Assembly (NCBI RefSeq): GCF_900176365.1
Contig: NZ_FWXY01000005.1
Span: forward strand, 1 to 64,000
Source of the DNA: Desulfocicer vacuolatum DSM 3385
Lineage (GTDB): Bacteria; Desulfobacterota; Desulfobacteria; Desulfobacterales; Desulfobacteraceae
Direction of reading: 5' to 3'
DNA: 64,000 nucleotides
Position 1 is the first letter of the stretch, and each line of letters begins with the position of its first letter. The notes beneath the pieces are model-generated. The model did not search any database, was not told the origin of the DNA, and saw only the letters and a program-made list of their open reading frames with translations. This document shows, piece by piece, positions 45,352-54,797 of the stretch. The position numbers were made by a program, and so were the translations under genes.

Positions 45352-45366
45352 AATTTTCCTTTATTA

Positions 45367-46419
45367 TCACCATTCAATGCCCATCATAAGGCAATTCAGA
45401 CCAGATCCAATCCCCATAAATCCCACATAATCACCGGATTTTAAAAATCCCCGTTCATGCGCAATGGCAGCGGTCATGGGCAGGGACACTGTGCCCATGT
45501 TTCCCAGATAGGGAAAGGTGGAATAATCTTTTTTCGGATCAATATTCATGATTTTGTGAAACATCTTCTGGTGGGTGGACCCCACTTGATGACAGATGAA
45601 CTTGTCAGGCATGTTGTTGGGGATATCCATTTCCCGGGTGAAATCTTCAAAGGTTTGTCTGGCCAGGGCAAGGCCGTTTTCCAATACCCCGTGAGCATTG
45701 GTACGCATCCGCACCGTGGCATGGGTGGGCATGCCCGATTCATTGAAGGTCCATCGACAAAGATCATGGAATCTATTGTCATGTCTCACCACCCCGCCTT
45801 TGAGGGTATGTCTGCTCTCCACATTATTTCCCAGGGTGCCGTCGGTGAGAAGGACGGCAGCAGCACCGGCACCGCCGGTCATGGTGGCAATGGTTTTGCT
45901 ATAGAACTCAACGGTTTTTTCCCGGTTTATCTCATCAATGGTGGCATCAACAATCTGTCTTGCTGTTTCACAGGAGACCACCAGCCCTGCCCGGATTTGT
46001 CCCAGTTCAATGGCATTGGCCACTTCCACCATGCCGGTGATCATGCCAAGACAGGCATTGGAAACATCATAAATATGAGCGGTGTTGCTTATTTTAAGCG
46101 CATCGGCAACAGCACAGGCCGTGGCAGGTTCAAATCCATCCCGCCCAACGCCGCAAAACACCAGCGCACCGATATCATCTGGAGAGACATCAGCTGCCGT
46201 CAGGGCCTTTTGCCCGGCCTTGGCCGATCCCTGGGCCAGGGTATGGTCCACATCCCAGAATCTTCGCTCTTTTATGCCGGTTAACACCTCCAGTTGCCCC
46301 ATTTTAAAGCCGGCTGACGTATAAAAGGGCTCAAGGCGTTTTTCTATCTCATCGGTGGTGATGACGTTGGGGGCCAGCTCATAGCCCAGCGCGTCAATAT
46401 ATACCTTGGAATATTTCAT
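45367..46419 (-). CDS. oleA: OleA-like thiolase (head-to-head acyl condensation)
   Basis: 350 residues of the thiolase/KAS III fold. The catalytic triad Cys123 ('SNACLGM'), His277 ('CHQVGSTHQ') and Asn307 ('LGNMGT') is present. Glu97 ('FEPATA') lies 26 residues before the Cys, the same spacing as Glu117-Cys143 of Xanthomonas OleA. That Glu is specific to OleA and absent from FabH. OleA joins two fatty acyl-CoAs to a beta-keto acid, the first step to olefins or ketones. The ATG overlaps the stop of the PfaC-like gene by four bases, so the two are translationally coupled, and OleB follows. The acyl donor could be the PfaC-type product; that is inference. Confidence 0.88.
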   Translation of the reverse strand: MKYSKVYIDALGYELAPNVITTDEIEKRLEPFYTSAGFKMGQLEVLTGIKERRFWDVDHTLAQGSAKAGQKALTAADVSPDDIGALVFCGVGRDGFEPATACAVADALKISNTAHIYDVSNACLGMITGMVEVANAIELGQIRAGLVVSCETARQIVDATIDEINREKTVEFYSKTIATMTGGAGAAAVLLTDGTLGNNVESRHTLKGGVVRHDNRFHDLCRWTFNESGMPTHATVRMRTNAHGVLENGLALARQTFEDFTREMDIPNNMPDKFICHQVGSTHQKMFHKIMNIDPKKDYSTFPYLGNMGTVSLPMTAAIAHERGFLKSGDYVGFMGIGSGLNCLMMGIEW

Positions 46420-49400
46420 CTATTGCTCCAGAAATTTTCAATTTCCCGGCGGGAAAGTCCCACCAGTTTCATTCCCATGTTTTTATATAATACAATCCTG
46501 TGATCATCGGAGAACATATGGGCATCTGCCACCACAAAGGGTTCAGGGTCATATCCCATTGTTTTGATTTCTATTTCATATCGTGCTTTGCGGGTTTCCG
46601 GGGTGACCGGTCCCCGGCATTTAAGATCGCTTTCCATGCCGGGAATGATATCGTAATGCACATCATCTCCTTGGGAGATCCAGCCCACACGCTGGGTGAA
46701 AATTCTAAGGGCATGGGCACAGCACTCATACATCAGGGTGCCGGGCATCACCTTGTCATCCACAAAATGGCAGGTAAGAAACCAGTCATCAGGGTGGATA
46801 TCTGCTTCGGCAATGATCAGGCCAAGACCAAAACGCCCTCCAGCAGGGTCAAATGAGACAACCCGGTCAATAAGGTGCATGCGCCCCCCGGGCAGGCGTA
46901 ATTTTTTACCCAGAACAACACCTTCAAATATGGAGCCAAAACAGGCTGCCAGGTCCCCTTGACGCAGGGCTTCCACCTGGGTTTTGGTGTATTGTTCTTT
47001 TTGCACCGGCACAGGAATCTGAAAATCACAAATACGGGTATCCTTGGCAATTTCTTCTTTTTTAAGAATAATCCCACCGGAGTTTTCCACCTCCAGGGGG
47101 GTGAAAAAACCGGCACATCCGTCCCGCATGGATATGAAAAGGGTGTTATCTATGTAGCCTTTATAATGAAAGAAAAACAGATAGACATCCCCCTGTTTTA
47201 AAAATCGATCAATGACAATATGATATTCTATGGTCTCACCGGGTTGGGGCAACGGACGATGAAAGGTGACCCTGGCATCCAGCAGTCGGTATCGTCGATG
47301 CCCCTTTACCTTATGATCAATCCCTAAAAAGGAGCAGAGAAAAAGATCTGCCTGGCCCGCTTCAATGGAGATGGACACCGGGGCTTTGCCACCGTCAAGG
47401 TACCAGGCATCGGGGTGAACATCGTGCTGGGTGATGATTTTACCCGGCCCCATGGACAACATTTCACCTTCTATGGCCATGATGCGGTCCACCAGCATCA
47501 GGGGTTCATCCGGAAGTCTCACCCGTACAGGATAGGTGTCAATGATATTAAATTTTTTCCCCAGTACGGCACCGGCATTTCCCACAGCAAAGGTCAAACA
47601 ATGGTGCCGGTCAAACAGCGGTTCTTTTCTTTTGGCTGGTGGAATATCTGTTGGTGCATGGATTTGTTCTGTTCTTTTTTCCCGGGATATTTCCACAGAA
47701 TGATCTGCATTTTTCCGGCCACTTGAATTGTCTTTATCTGGAAAGGGAGAAAAAACATTGTCTTCACAGGTAACATCCATGAAACCTCCCCGGGCCATGG
47801 GGTTCGTTTTCACCAGGGTGGAAGCCAGGTGGGTCAGGGTATTGAATTGTGTTTCAAGGGCCTTTGTGTTTTCCTGGGATAGTTCAAGGAATTTCATGTG
47901 GGCCTTTTCAGTGGCAGTAATGGATTGTGCAAGGCCGTTACCGGAAAAATTTCCAGAAGCGACGGCATCTGAAGAGTTCCGGGAAAAGGATTGGATGGCA
48001 CCCTGGGAACGTGAATCTCTTTGGGGTAATGTGGTTCCGGAGTGAAGTTGTTTGTCCCGATTTTGCGGTGCCTTTATCCGTTCATGGGGTAAGGGCAGGG
48101 GGATAAATTTATCTGACGGAAAGCCATGGGCCTTTAAAATAATTTTATTTTCAGGAGAAATCGCCGGTGTCGTATTTTTTTCCCCGGCTTTTTTTGCGGT
48201 GTCAGCCAGGGCTGTGATTCCCATGGGGGGGGATTTAAGTATCACGTGGCCACAGGCACCGTCCCGGGTGACGCTTGCCACGCAGGCATGCACCGCTTTA
48301 TTTGTGGGGACATGACTGATCCATGGGGGTGGGGTGACAGGTGAGCGTGGGACCCCGTTTTCCCGGGAAGTGCCATGGCCCATGGATATGATATCTGTTT
48401 CCATGCCGGGAGTTAATCCATGGTAAAGGGCAAGGGATGCCTGAACCGTGGAAACAAGTCCGGAAATACCAAAGGTATGGCCCAGGGTATCACAGGAAGC
48501 CCCCATGGAGGGCACTTGGGTTCTTTTTTTGGGGGATTGATGCAGCTTTTTTAATATATCCATTTCCATGGAACGGCAGGCGCCACACCCCTGGATCATA
48601 TGAAATTCAATGTTTGAGAAAGAAAGATTTCCCCGGTCCAGGGTCGTTTTAAGGCTGGTTTCATAGGCTTTTTCCAGGACGGGGCTGGACAAGGATGGGC
48701 CTTCGGCGGCCATTTCCCCCCCACAGGTACCACCGGTGGCGGTGATGACACTGTAGATATTGTCCTTATCTGCCATGGCTTTTTCCAGGGACTTCAGCAC
48801 CACGGCCACGGCCCCTTCGGACCAGGAGGGCTCCTTTGGGGGGCTGTTTTTCAGGTCAGTATTCCGGCAATGATCTTGGGTGGCAAGACACCGGGCAAGC
48901 AGTGTTTGTCGCAGATCCCCGGCCATGTCCACGGCCCCGCAAAGAAAAATATCGGTCTCGTTGGCTTCAATGGCATTGATTCCCACTTCCAGGGCCTTTA
49001 AACCGGAGTTTGCATCGGCGGACAGGGTAAAGCAGGGGCCGCCCAGCTGAAATTCCCTGGCAATACGACTGGCCACAATGCCCCCCAGGGCCCCCAGTGT
49101 TTTGTTGGCTGTAAGGGAGGGGAGGGGCAATGCCCCATGGGATGCATTCGGCTGTGCTTTGCCATGCCGTTGCAGCCAGCCAAGATGGAAATCTGTGGCC
49201 CCATGATCAAACTCAATGCCAATGGCCGCACCAAACCGGTTTCTAAGGGCCTGTTTTTTGTTGGGACGGAGGGAAATACCGGCATCTTTCATGGCAGTCA
49301 TGGCAGCTTTGAGCATCATCAGATGCTGGGAGAGAAGATCCGGGATCTGGTTGGGGGGAATATGGAACTCCCCGGCAAAGGTGTGGATCTCATCCATCCA

Positions 49401-51101
49401 CTGGCCGATTGTGCCGTGGCAAAGGGATTCCGGGATGGGCGTGGTCTTTTTCTGCCCGGGGGATATCATTAACTGTGCCAGGGCATCAATGTCTTCTGCT
49501 CCGGGGGTGATCAATGCCATGCCTACGATGGCAACTCCATGGGATTGGGCGTTCTGATTTTTTTTATCGGGGGAGCTGTCCATGGAATGATCGGCATCAA
49601 TATTGTGCTGCCATGGCGGTACATCCCCGCCATTGCCATGGGGGGCAGATGCGGCCAAGGATCGGGAACGGTCTTGGAGCCTGTTTTTTTTGTCCGTATG
49701 GGCAAAGAGAGCGTTGGCAGTATAATAAAAGGCGGGAATCTCTTTTCGGTATTCTTCCACCAGAATATGAGCATTAATGCCGCCAAATCCAAAGGCACTG
49801 ACGCCCGCCCGTCGGGCCATGGCAATGGATTTATCCCGGGAAAGGGAACAGGGAATCCAGGGCTCAGGATCTGTCTGCACCCGGAAGGGGGTTTGATAAA
49901 GCGGGCTGTTTTTCGGGGGGGCCGTGAAGTTCAGTGAGGGGGGAAGTTGTTTTGTTTTCATGGCCATGAGGGTTTTAATAAATCCGGCAGCCCCGGCAGC
50001 GGTGAGCAGATGCCCCACCATGGATTTAACCGAACCAATGGCACAGGTAAGGTTATTATCTCCGGTAATACCGGCATTTTCCCACAAGGTCTTCATGGAG
50101 TTTAGTTCAACTCCGTCCCCCACCGGTGTGGCAGAGCCGTGACACTCAATGTGCTGCACATCTTTGGGGGACCACCCGGCCTGTTGATAGGCCGCTGCCA
50201 TGGCCCGGATTTGACCGTCGGAAGAGGGGGCCACAAGGTTGCCGCCAATGTCGTTGGACCACCCCGTGCCGGTGATGACGCCGTGGATGGTGTCTTGGCA
50301 GGCCAGGGCATCTGTCATGCGCTTTAAAACCACCATGCCGGTGCCTTCCCCCACCACAAGGCCGTCTGCCTGTTGGTCAAAGGGAGCGCATCGCCCTGAA
50401 GGAGAAAGGGCTTTTAACTGGGTAAATCCAACCTGGGTATAGAGAGAATCCGGGCGGGAAACACCGCCGGCGATCATCATGTCTGTCCGGCCCAGGGCAA
50501 GCTGATCGCAGGCAAGTTTGATGGCAAAAAGAGAGGATGCACAGGCCGCATCCAAAGTAAAACAACCGCCATGGAGTCCCATGGCCCGTGCCAGAAGTGC
50601 TGCCGGTACAGACACCACCCCGGCTGCCAGGGCCTGGGCCCGGGTCAACGCATCCCCACGGTGCTCCATGATCACCTGGCGGGCAATATCCGAGGTGCAT
50701 TGGGTGGGAAGGGCAATGGCTGCAAGGATCACCCCTGTTTTTGCCTTGATCTGTTCCGGGCAATGGCAATGGGACAAGGCCCGCTGCCCTGCGGAAAGCA
50801 CCAGGTGATGCAGGGGATCAAGGGCTGATAATAGATCCGGTGACAGGGTAAAGCCATGGGGATCAAAGATGAAATCCGTGATCAATCCCGCCCGTTTTGA
50901 GGCAACGGTGTCCGGCCGGTATACGGTGGAATGGGCCTGTTCCGGTGGAATGTCCCATCGACCGGGGGGCACGTCAATGACAGCTTCTTTTTTTGCCATG
51001 ATATTCCGGCTGAAGGTGTCCACATCTGGGGCTCCGGGGAAAATTCCGGAAATACCCACAACTGCTATTTTTTCTCTATGTAAAGTCATAACCCCAACCA
51101 T
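46416..51101 (-). CDS. PfaC-like polyunsaturated lipid synthase subunit (KS-CLF-DH-DH)
   Basis: 1561 residues. KS domain at about 10-450 has Cys187 ('LDAACASSL'), His321 ('ECHGSATPVGD') and His364 ('KSMVGHLLTAAG'). A second KS-like domain at about 522-960 has Ala697 where the Cys should be ('TLSADANSG'), the mark of a chain-length factor. A poorly conserved linker follows. Two FabA-like dehydratase domains end the protein: DH1 from about 1215 ('DAWYLDGGKAPVSISIEAGQ') and DH2 with the classic 'CHFVDDKVMPG' loop (His about 1445). This order is that of PfaC from PUFA synthases, though shorter than the roughly 1950-2000 residues I recall. No PfaA, PfaB or PfaD is in the window. First gene of an operon with oleA and oleB. 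An alternative start is M5 at 51089. Confidence 0.88.
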   Translation of the reverse strand: MVGVMTLHREKIAVVGISGIFPGAPDVDTFSRNIMAKKEAVIDVPPGRWDIPPEQAHSTVYRPDTVASKRAGLITDFIFDPHGFTLSPDLLSALDPLHHLVLSAGQRALSHCHCPEQIKAKTGVILAAIALPTQCTSDIARQVIMEHRGDALTRAQALAAGVVSVPAALLARAMGLHGGCFTLDAACASSLFAIKLACDQLALGRTDMMIAGGVSRPDSLYTQVGFTQLKALSPSGRCAPFDQQADGLVVGEGTGMVVLKRMTDALACQDTIHGVITGTGWSNDIGGNLVAPSSDGQIRAMAAAYQQAGWSPKDVQHIECHGSATPVGDGVELNSMKTLWENAGITGDNNLTCAIGSVKSMVGHLLTAAGAAGFIKTLMAMKTKQLPPSLNFTAPPKNSPLYQTPFRVQTDPEPWIPCSLSRDKSIAMARRAGVSAFGFGGINAHILVEEYRKEIPAFYYTANALFAHTDKKNRLQDRSRSLAASAPHGNGGDVPPWQHNIDADHSMDSSPDKKNQNAQSHGVAIVGMALITPGAEDIDALAQLMISPGQKKTTPIPESLCHGTIGQWMDEIHTFAGEFHIPPNQIPDLLSQHLMMLKAAMTAMKDAGISLRPNKKQALRNRFGAAIGIEFDHGATDFHLGWLQRHGKAQPNASHGALPLPSLTANKTLGALGGIVASRIAREFQLGGPCFTLSADANSGLKALEVGINAIEANETDIFLCGAVDMAGDLRQTLLARCLATQDHCRNTDLKNSPPKEPSWSEGAVAVVLKSLEKAMADKDNIYSVITATGGTCGGEMAAEGPSLSSPVLEKAYETSLKTTLDRGNLSFSNIEFHMIQGCGACRSMEMDILKKLHQSPKKRTQVPSMGASCDTLGHTFGISGLVSTVQASLALYHGLTPGMETDIISMGHGTSRENGVPRSPVTPPPWISHVPTNKAVHACVASVTRDGACGHVILKSPPMGITALADTAKKAGEKNTTPAISPENKIILKAHGFPSDKFIPLPLPHERIKAPQNRDKQLHSGTTLPQRDSRSQGAIQSFSRNSSDAVASGNFSGNGLAQSITATEKAHMKFLELSQENTKALETQFNTLTHLASTLVKTNPMARGGFMDVTCEDNVFSPFPDKDNSSGRKNADHSVEISREKRTEQIHAPTDIPPAKRKEPLFDRHHCLTFAVGNAGAVLGKKFNIIDTYPVRVRLPDEPLMLVDRIMAIEGEMLSMGPGKIITQHDVHPDAWYLDGGKAPVSISIEAGQADLFLCSFLGIDHKVKGHRRYRLLDARVTFHRPLPQPGETIEYHIVIDRFLKQGDVYLFFFHYKGYIDNTLFISMRDGCAGFFTPLEVENSGGIILKKEEIAKDTRICDFQIPVPVQKEQYTKTQVEALRQGDLAACFGSIFEGVVLGKKLRLPGGRMHLIDRVVSFDPAGGRFGLGLIIAEADIHPDDWFLTCHFVDDKVMPGTLMYECCAHALRIFTQRVGWISQGDDVHYDIIPGMESDLKCRGPVTPETRKARYEIEIKTMGYDPEPFVVADAHMFSDDHRIVLYKNMGMKLVGLSRREIENFWSNR

Positions 51102-51256
51102 ATAATGGAGAAAAAAAGGAAATACAAGTAAGGGTAATTTAATATTAATTTATTTATATCTTAATTTGCATTTTGCCGAATAGTTGTTTGGTTGTTATTT
51201 TAATGCTTTATGCGTGTAAAGTATGTTGAAAATGTTTTTGTAAAAAAAATGTAAAC

Positions 51257-51365
51257 TTCAAGGCATGCCAAGGCAGAGCCGCCCTCCGATGGGCAATGGG
51301 AACCGGACAATTGAGCTGTCTACAGTTCCGGTCCGGGACCATTGCCGTGGGAGGGACGGCATAAT
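51257..51365. repeat. Family A repeat, locus l (decayed core)
   Basis: A core in orientation 1 lacking its right flank and any side module. The promoter-like part is mutated (TTGCCG … CATAAT). It lies between pfaC and the histidine kinase gene, a divergent region of about 415 bases otherwise without a supported gene. Confidence 0.82.
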
Positions 51366-51517
51366 GCAATTAAAATTAAATGTTATTATTTGTCCATCGT
51401 GGTTTCTTATTCGTATATTTCAACGGATTTTGTCTTGACGTCTTGATTTTCACGGTGATTCTGTGTAAGTATGTATTTACATTTAAGACGAACGATCAAC
51501 TCCACAGGATCAGTCAC

Positions 51518-53362
51518 ATGAAAGCAATTTTTTCATATCTTAAAGACAAACTTTTTTCCCACAAAAGCATCACCCTGGCACAATGGCAGGAAAAGAGTTT
51601 TGTATTTGTTCTTATGTGTATCTGTGTGGTATCCTTGTTTCCGCTGATTAACAGCTGCATCAGAGCTGCCGGAGACGGTTTGTGGGTGAATCTGACCTTG
51701 TATGTACTATCATATCTGTTATGCTTTTTTATCACTGTGGCTTGGTATCTCCCGTTTAAACTGCGGGCCTGGATGGGGGTTATGGTGTTATTTGGGCTTG
51801 GCTGTCTGGCTATGTTCTCCATTGGTCCCCTGGGCAGTGGACGAATATGGATGTTTTTTGCCTCGGTTTTTGCCACCCTGGTTCTGGGGATAAATTCAGG
51901 AATATTTGTTCTAACGCTACAACTGATTGTTCTGCTCTGCTTTACCCATCTTCTTAAAATCAACTTTTCCTTCTGGGCAAACCTTCAAACCTATTCCAGA
52001 GATATATGGGTGACCACTTCCATTACTTTCATGTTTTTGAGTATTATTTCGGTTGTGAGCATGGGGCGGTTAATCCGGGGGCTTTCACGTTCCCTTGAAC
52101 GTTCCCGAAAGACCGGTGAAGAGCTTAAAAAAACTGCCCGACAATTAAATCGGCAGATCCAGGCCCACCGTGGGACCATTGCCACCCTGAAAGAGATGGA
52201 AAAGGAGCGCATTAAATACGAAACCCGTATTCAACAGATGCAGAAAATGGAAGCCATCGGCTCCCTTGCCGGGGGAATTGCCCATGATTTTAATAATATA
52301 CTTTCTCCCATGATCGGGTATTCGGAAATGATCAAGGAAGAACTTGTGGATAAGCCTGAACTCCAGAGTAATCTGGATGAGGTCCTCAAGGCATCTGTCC
52401 GGGCCAAAAATCTTGTTGCTCAGATTTTATCTTTCAGTCGCCAGGAATCAGAAATTCGTCAGCCGGTGGCTGTGCAAAAAGTGGCCAGGGAGTGTTTAAA
52501 TTTACTTCGTTCAACCATTCCCAGAACCATTCACATTGAATCCATCATAGACACACAATGCGACAAGGTATTTGGTGATCCCACAAAACTACACCAGGTG
52601 ATGATGAATCTTGGCATCAACGCCTACCACGCCATGGAGTTAACCGGAGGAACCCTGTGGGTTATTTTTGAAGAAAGTCTGGTTGAAGAGGGATTTTGTC
52701 CCACCCCGGATCTTCCCCCCGGTCGCTATGGGTTACTGGTCTTCCGGGATACAGGGGAGGGCATGGATAAACAGATCCTTGAAAAAATATTTGATCCCCA
52801 TTTTACCACCAAAAGCAGGGGGAAAGGCTCGGGACTGGGACTTTCCGTGGTGAAATCCATCATTGAAGAGTTCAAAGGAAATATCAGGGTACAAAGTCAA
52901 AAGGGCGTGGGTACTGAATTTTGCATCTACTTTCCCCTCATGTCCGGGGAACAGCAAATTCAATTTGTACCCGAGGAGATCCCTATTCCCCGGGGCAATG
53001 AACATATTCTTCTGGTGGATGATGAAAAATCCGTTGCCTGCATGGCACATCAGATGTTGGAGCGCCTTGGGTATCATGTGACCATGACAACTGCCGGTGA
53101 TGATGCCCTGCAGATATTTTCCCGAACACCTTCGGATTTTGATCTTTTGATTACAGATATGACCATGCCGCAAATGACCGGGGTGGAATTATTATCCCGT
53201 GCCCGGGCCATTCGGCAGAGTCTGCCGGTTATTTTATGCTCCGGGTTCAGTGATCAGGTCAATACTGAAAAGGCCCGGAAACTAAAATTCAATGCCTATC
53301 TGGATAAGCCTTTTTCACTCAGGAAAATTGGGGAAACCATTCGAGAGGTTTTGGATGAATGA
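51518..53362 (+). CDS. Hybrid sensor histidine kinase with C-terminal receiver domain
   Basis: 614 residues from the ATG at 51518, with AGGA about eight bases upstream; the ORF continues 46 residues further up without a ribosome-binding site. About six membrane helices (28-185) form the sensor with almost no periplasmic loop. A coiled-coil linker follows, then a HisKA-type domain with His256 in 'GGIAHDFNNIL'. The ATP-binding domain ('MNLGINAYHAM', 'DTGEGM', 'GSGLGLSVV') and a receiver (phospho-acceptor Asp547 in 'LLITDMTMPQ', Lys in 'YLDKPFS') complete it. The signal and the output partner are unknown; no response regulator gene adjoins. Confidence 0.93.
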   Translation: MKAIFSYLKDKLFSHKSITLAQWQEKSFVFVLMCICVVSLFPLINSCIRAAGDGLWVNLTLYVLSYLLCFFITVAWYLPFKLRAWMGVMVLFGLGCLAMFSIGPLGSGRIWMFFASVFATLVLGINSGIFVLTLQLIVLLCFTHLLKINFSFWANLQTYSRDIWVTTSITFMFLSIISVVSMGRLIRGLSRSLERSRKTGEELKKTARQLNRQIQAHRGTIATLKEMEKERIKYETRIQQMQKMEAIGSLAGGIAHDFNNILSPMIGYSEMIKEELVDKPELQSNLDEVLKASVRAKNLVAQILSFSRQESEIRQPVAVQKVARECLNLLRSTIPRTIHIESIIDTQCDKVFGDPTKLHQVMMNLGINAYHAMELTGGTLWVIFEESLVEEGFCPTPDLPPGRYGLLVFRDTGEGMDKQILEKIFDPHFTTKSRGKGSGLGLSVVKSIIEEFKGNIRVQSQKGVGTEFCIYFPLMSGEQQIQFVPEEIPIPRGNEHILLVDDEKSVACMAHQMLERLGYHVTMTTAGDDALQIFSRTPSDFDLLITDMTMPQMTGVELLSRARAIRQSLPVILCSGFSDQVNTEKARKLKFNAYLDKPFSLRKIGETIREVLDE

Positions 53363-53380
53363 TCAAGAAGTGCATTGATG

Positions 53381-53410
53381 CCCTGTACATAATTTTATTC
53401 ATACAGGGTT
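53381..53410. terminator. Weak hairpin between convergent genes
   Basis: CCCTGTA (53381-53387) pairs with TACAGGG (53402-53408), followed by TTTGGG. A 7-bp stem between the convergent kinase and argA genes could terminate both. Confidence 0.4.
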
Positions 53411-53428
53411 TGGGCAGGTGATCAATTG

Positions 53429-54787
53429 TCATAGATCCAGCAATAGTACTCTGGAATTTCGCTCCATGTTATAATTGTTTTTCCGATGTTCCGGTAAATC
53501 TTCCGGGCGGCCCTGGATAAAACCAAATTCAAAGAACCAGTCAGCGGCCCGGGTGGTGAGCAGAAAAAGGGTTTTTATGTTTTTATCACGGGCTTTCTGG
53601 ATGAGATATTGCATGATCCCCCGACCCACCCCCTTGGATTTATAGGCCGTGTTTACAGCAATGGCACCGATTTCTGCGCACCGTTGCCCCATGTCATAAA
53701 GGGCTCCGCATCCATATATGGCATGGTCCACCTCATAGATATAATAGTCGTTTATTTGATTCTTAATATCCAGGTCCGTGCGCATGACCAGATTTCCTTT
53801 TTTCACATATCCGTCCATGAGGTGCATTATTTCCGGAACATCATCCTGTGTTGCCCGGCGGATATGGGCATAACGGTTACCATACACCATGGTTCCGCCC
53901 CCCACACTGGTGAAAACTTCCTGGAGAAGCCTGCCTTCCTTTCTTCCATCTATGATGTGCACCCTGTTAACCCCGTTGGGACGGGAGATCACAGCCTTTG
54001 CATGGGCCAGCAACTCCCGGTCTTCAGGGCTTAAAACAGTGTGATTATTGCTCAGAATAAAATCCACATGGGAAAGATCAATGTTGGAGAGAATTTTTCC
54101 GTTGGGATGCACCTGGGCCCCCGGTGGAATGAGCAATCCCTTTGTTGTCAACGCATCCTGGGATCGGATGAAAAAAAGCTTTTCTATGTTCAGATCCAGA
54201 CACAGTTGCCGGGTGATCTGGTTGGAGTTAAGATTGTAGCAGTCCCCTTTGGCGTTCAGGCCGATGTTGTACAATACCGGAATAAATTCCTGGGCCAGCA
54301 ATTTATGAACAATGTCTGACCTGACTTTTTCAACCTGGCCGGTCCACTGGAAATCAATGCCTTTTCGAACCCCCAGAGAACGGGCCTTGGTCCAGTTGCC
54401 CATGATCCCGTTGGCACCGCCTGCGGCAAGGTGGGAGATAATGGTTTGCACCACCTCCATGGCAGCAAGTTTGATGTGGGGAAGAACGCTATCCGGGGTG
54501 ATGCGTATGCCTTTGACAAAGGTGCTTTTAATTCCGGCAGCAGTAAGATTTCTGGCAATGGTGGTCCGGGTACCGGTGACAATAATCAATTGGACACCGA
54601 TGTTATGAAGCTGGATAATATCCTTCATCAGCAAAGGAAATAAGGGGTTACCAATGAGGCTGTCTTCAATTTTAAGGACAAAAATTTTCCCCCTGTATCG
54701 GCTGATATAATCAAAGACCTCCCGTATGGTATTGACGCTGGCTCTGTTTGCATAACGCTGGGGAAGTTCGGTTTTTGATTTTGTCAT
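53429..54787 (-). CDS. argA: Amino-acid N-acetyltransferase (N-acetylglutamate synthase, ArgA type)
   Basis: 452 residues: an amino-acid-kinase domain (about 15-290; 'LIIVTGTRTTIARNLTAAGI', 'IPVLYNIGLNAKGDCYNLNS') fused to a GNAT acetyltransferase domain (about 300-450; 'AEIGAIAVNTAYKSKGVGRG', 'TTRAADWFFEFGF'). This is the classical ArgA architecture. It makes N-acetylglutamate, the first step of arginine synthesis, and the kinase-like domain is normally where arginine inhibits. A small helical protein gene lies 10 bases upstream on the same strand. Confidence 0.93.
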   Translation of the reverse strand: MTKSKTELPQRYANRASVNTIREVFDYISRYRGKIFVLKIEDSLIGNPLFPLLMKDIIQLHNIGVQLIIVTGTRTTIARNLTAAGIKSTFVKGIRITPDSVLPHIKLAAMEVVQTIISHLAAGGANGIMGNWTKARSLGVRKGIDFQWTGQVEKVRSDIVHKLLAQEFIPVLYNIGLNAKGDCYNLNSNQITRQLCLDLNIEKLFFIRSQDALTTKGLLIPPGAQVHPNGKILSNIDLSHVDFILSNNHTVLSPEDRELLAHAKAVISRPNGVNRVHIIDGRKEGRLLQEVFTSVGGGTMVYGNRYAHIRRATQDDVPEIMHLMDGYVKKGNLVMRTDLDIKNQINDYYIYEVDHAIYGCGALYDMGQRCAEIGAIAVNTAYKSKGVGRGIMQYLIQKARDKNIKTLFLLTTRAADWFFEFGFIQGRPEDLPEHRKNNYNMERNSRVLLLDL

Positions 54788-54797
54788 GGTTTTACCG

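Noticed and set aside
45457-46284. 275-codon plus-strand ORF opposite oleA
   Set aside because: OleA has all catalytic residues in the minus frame; the plus frame is Gly/His-rich antisense.
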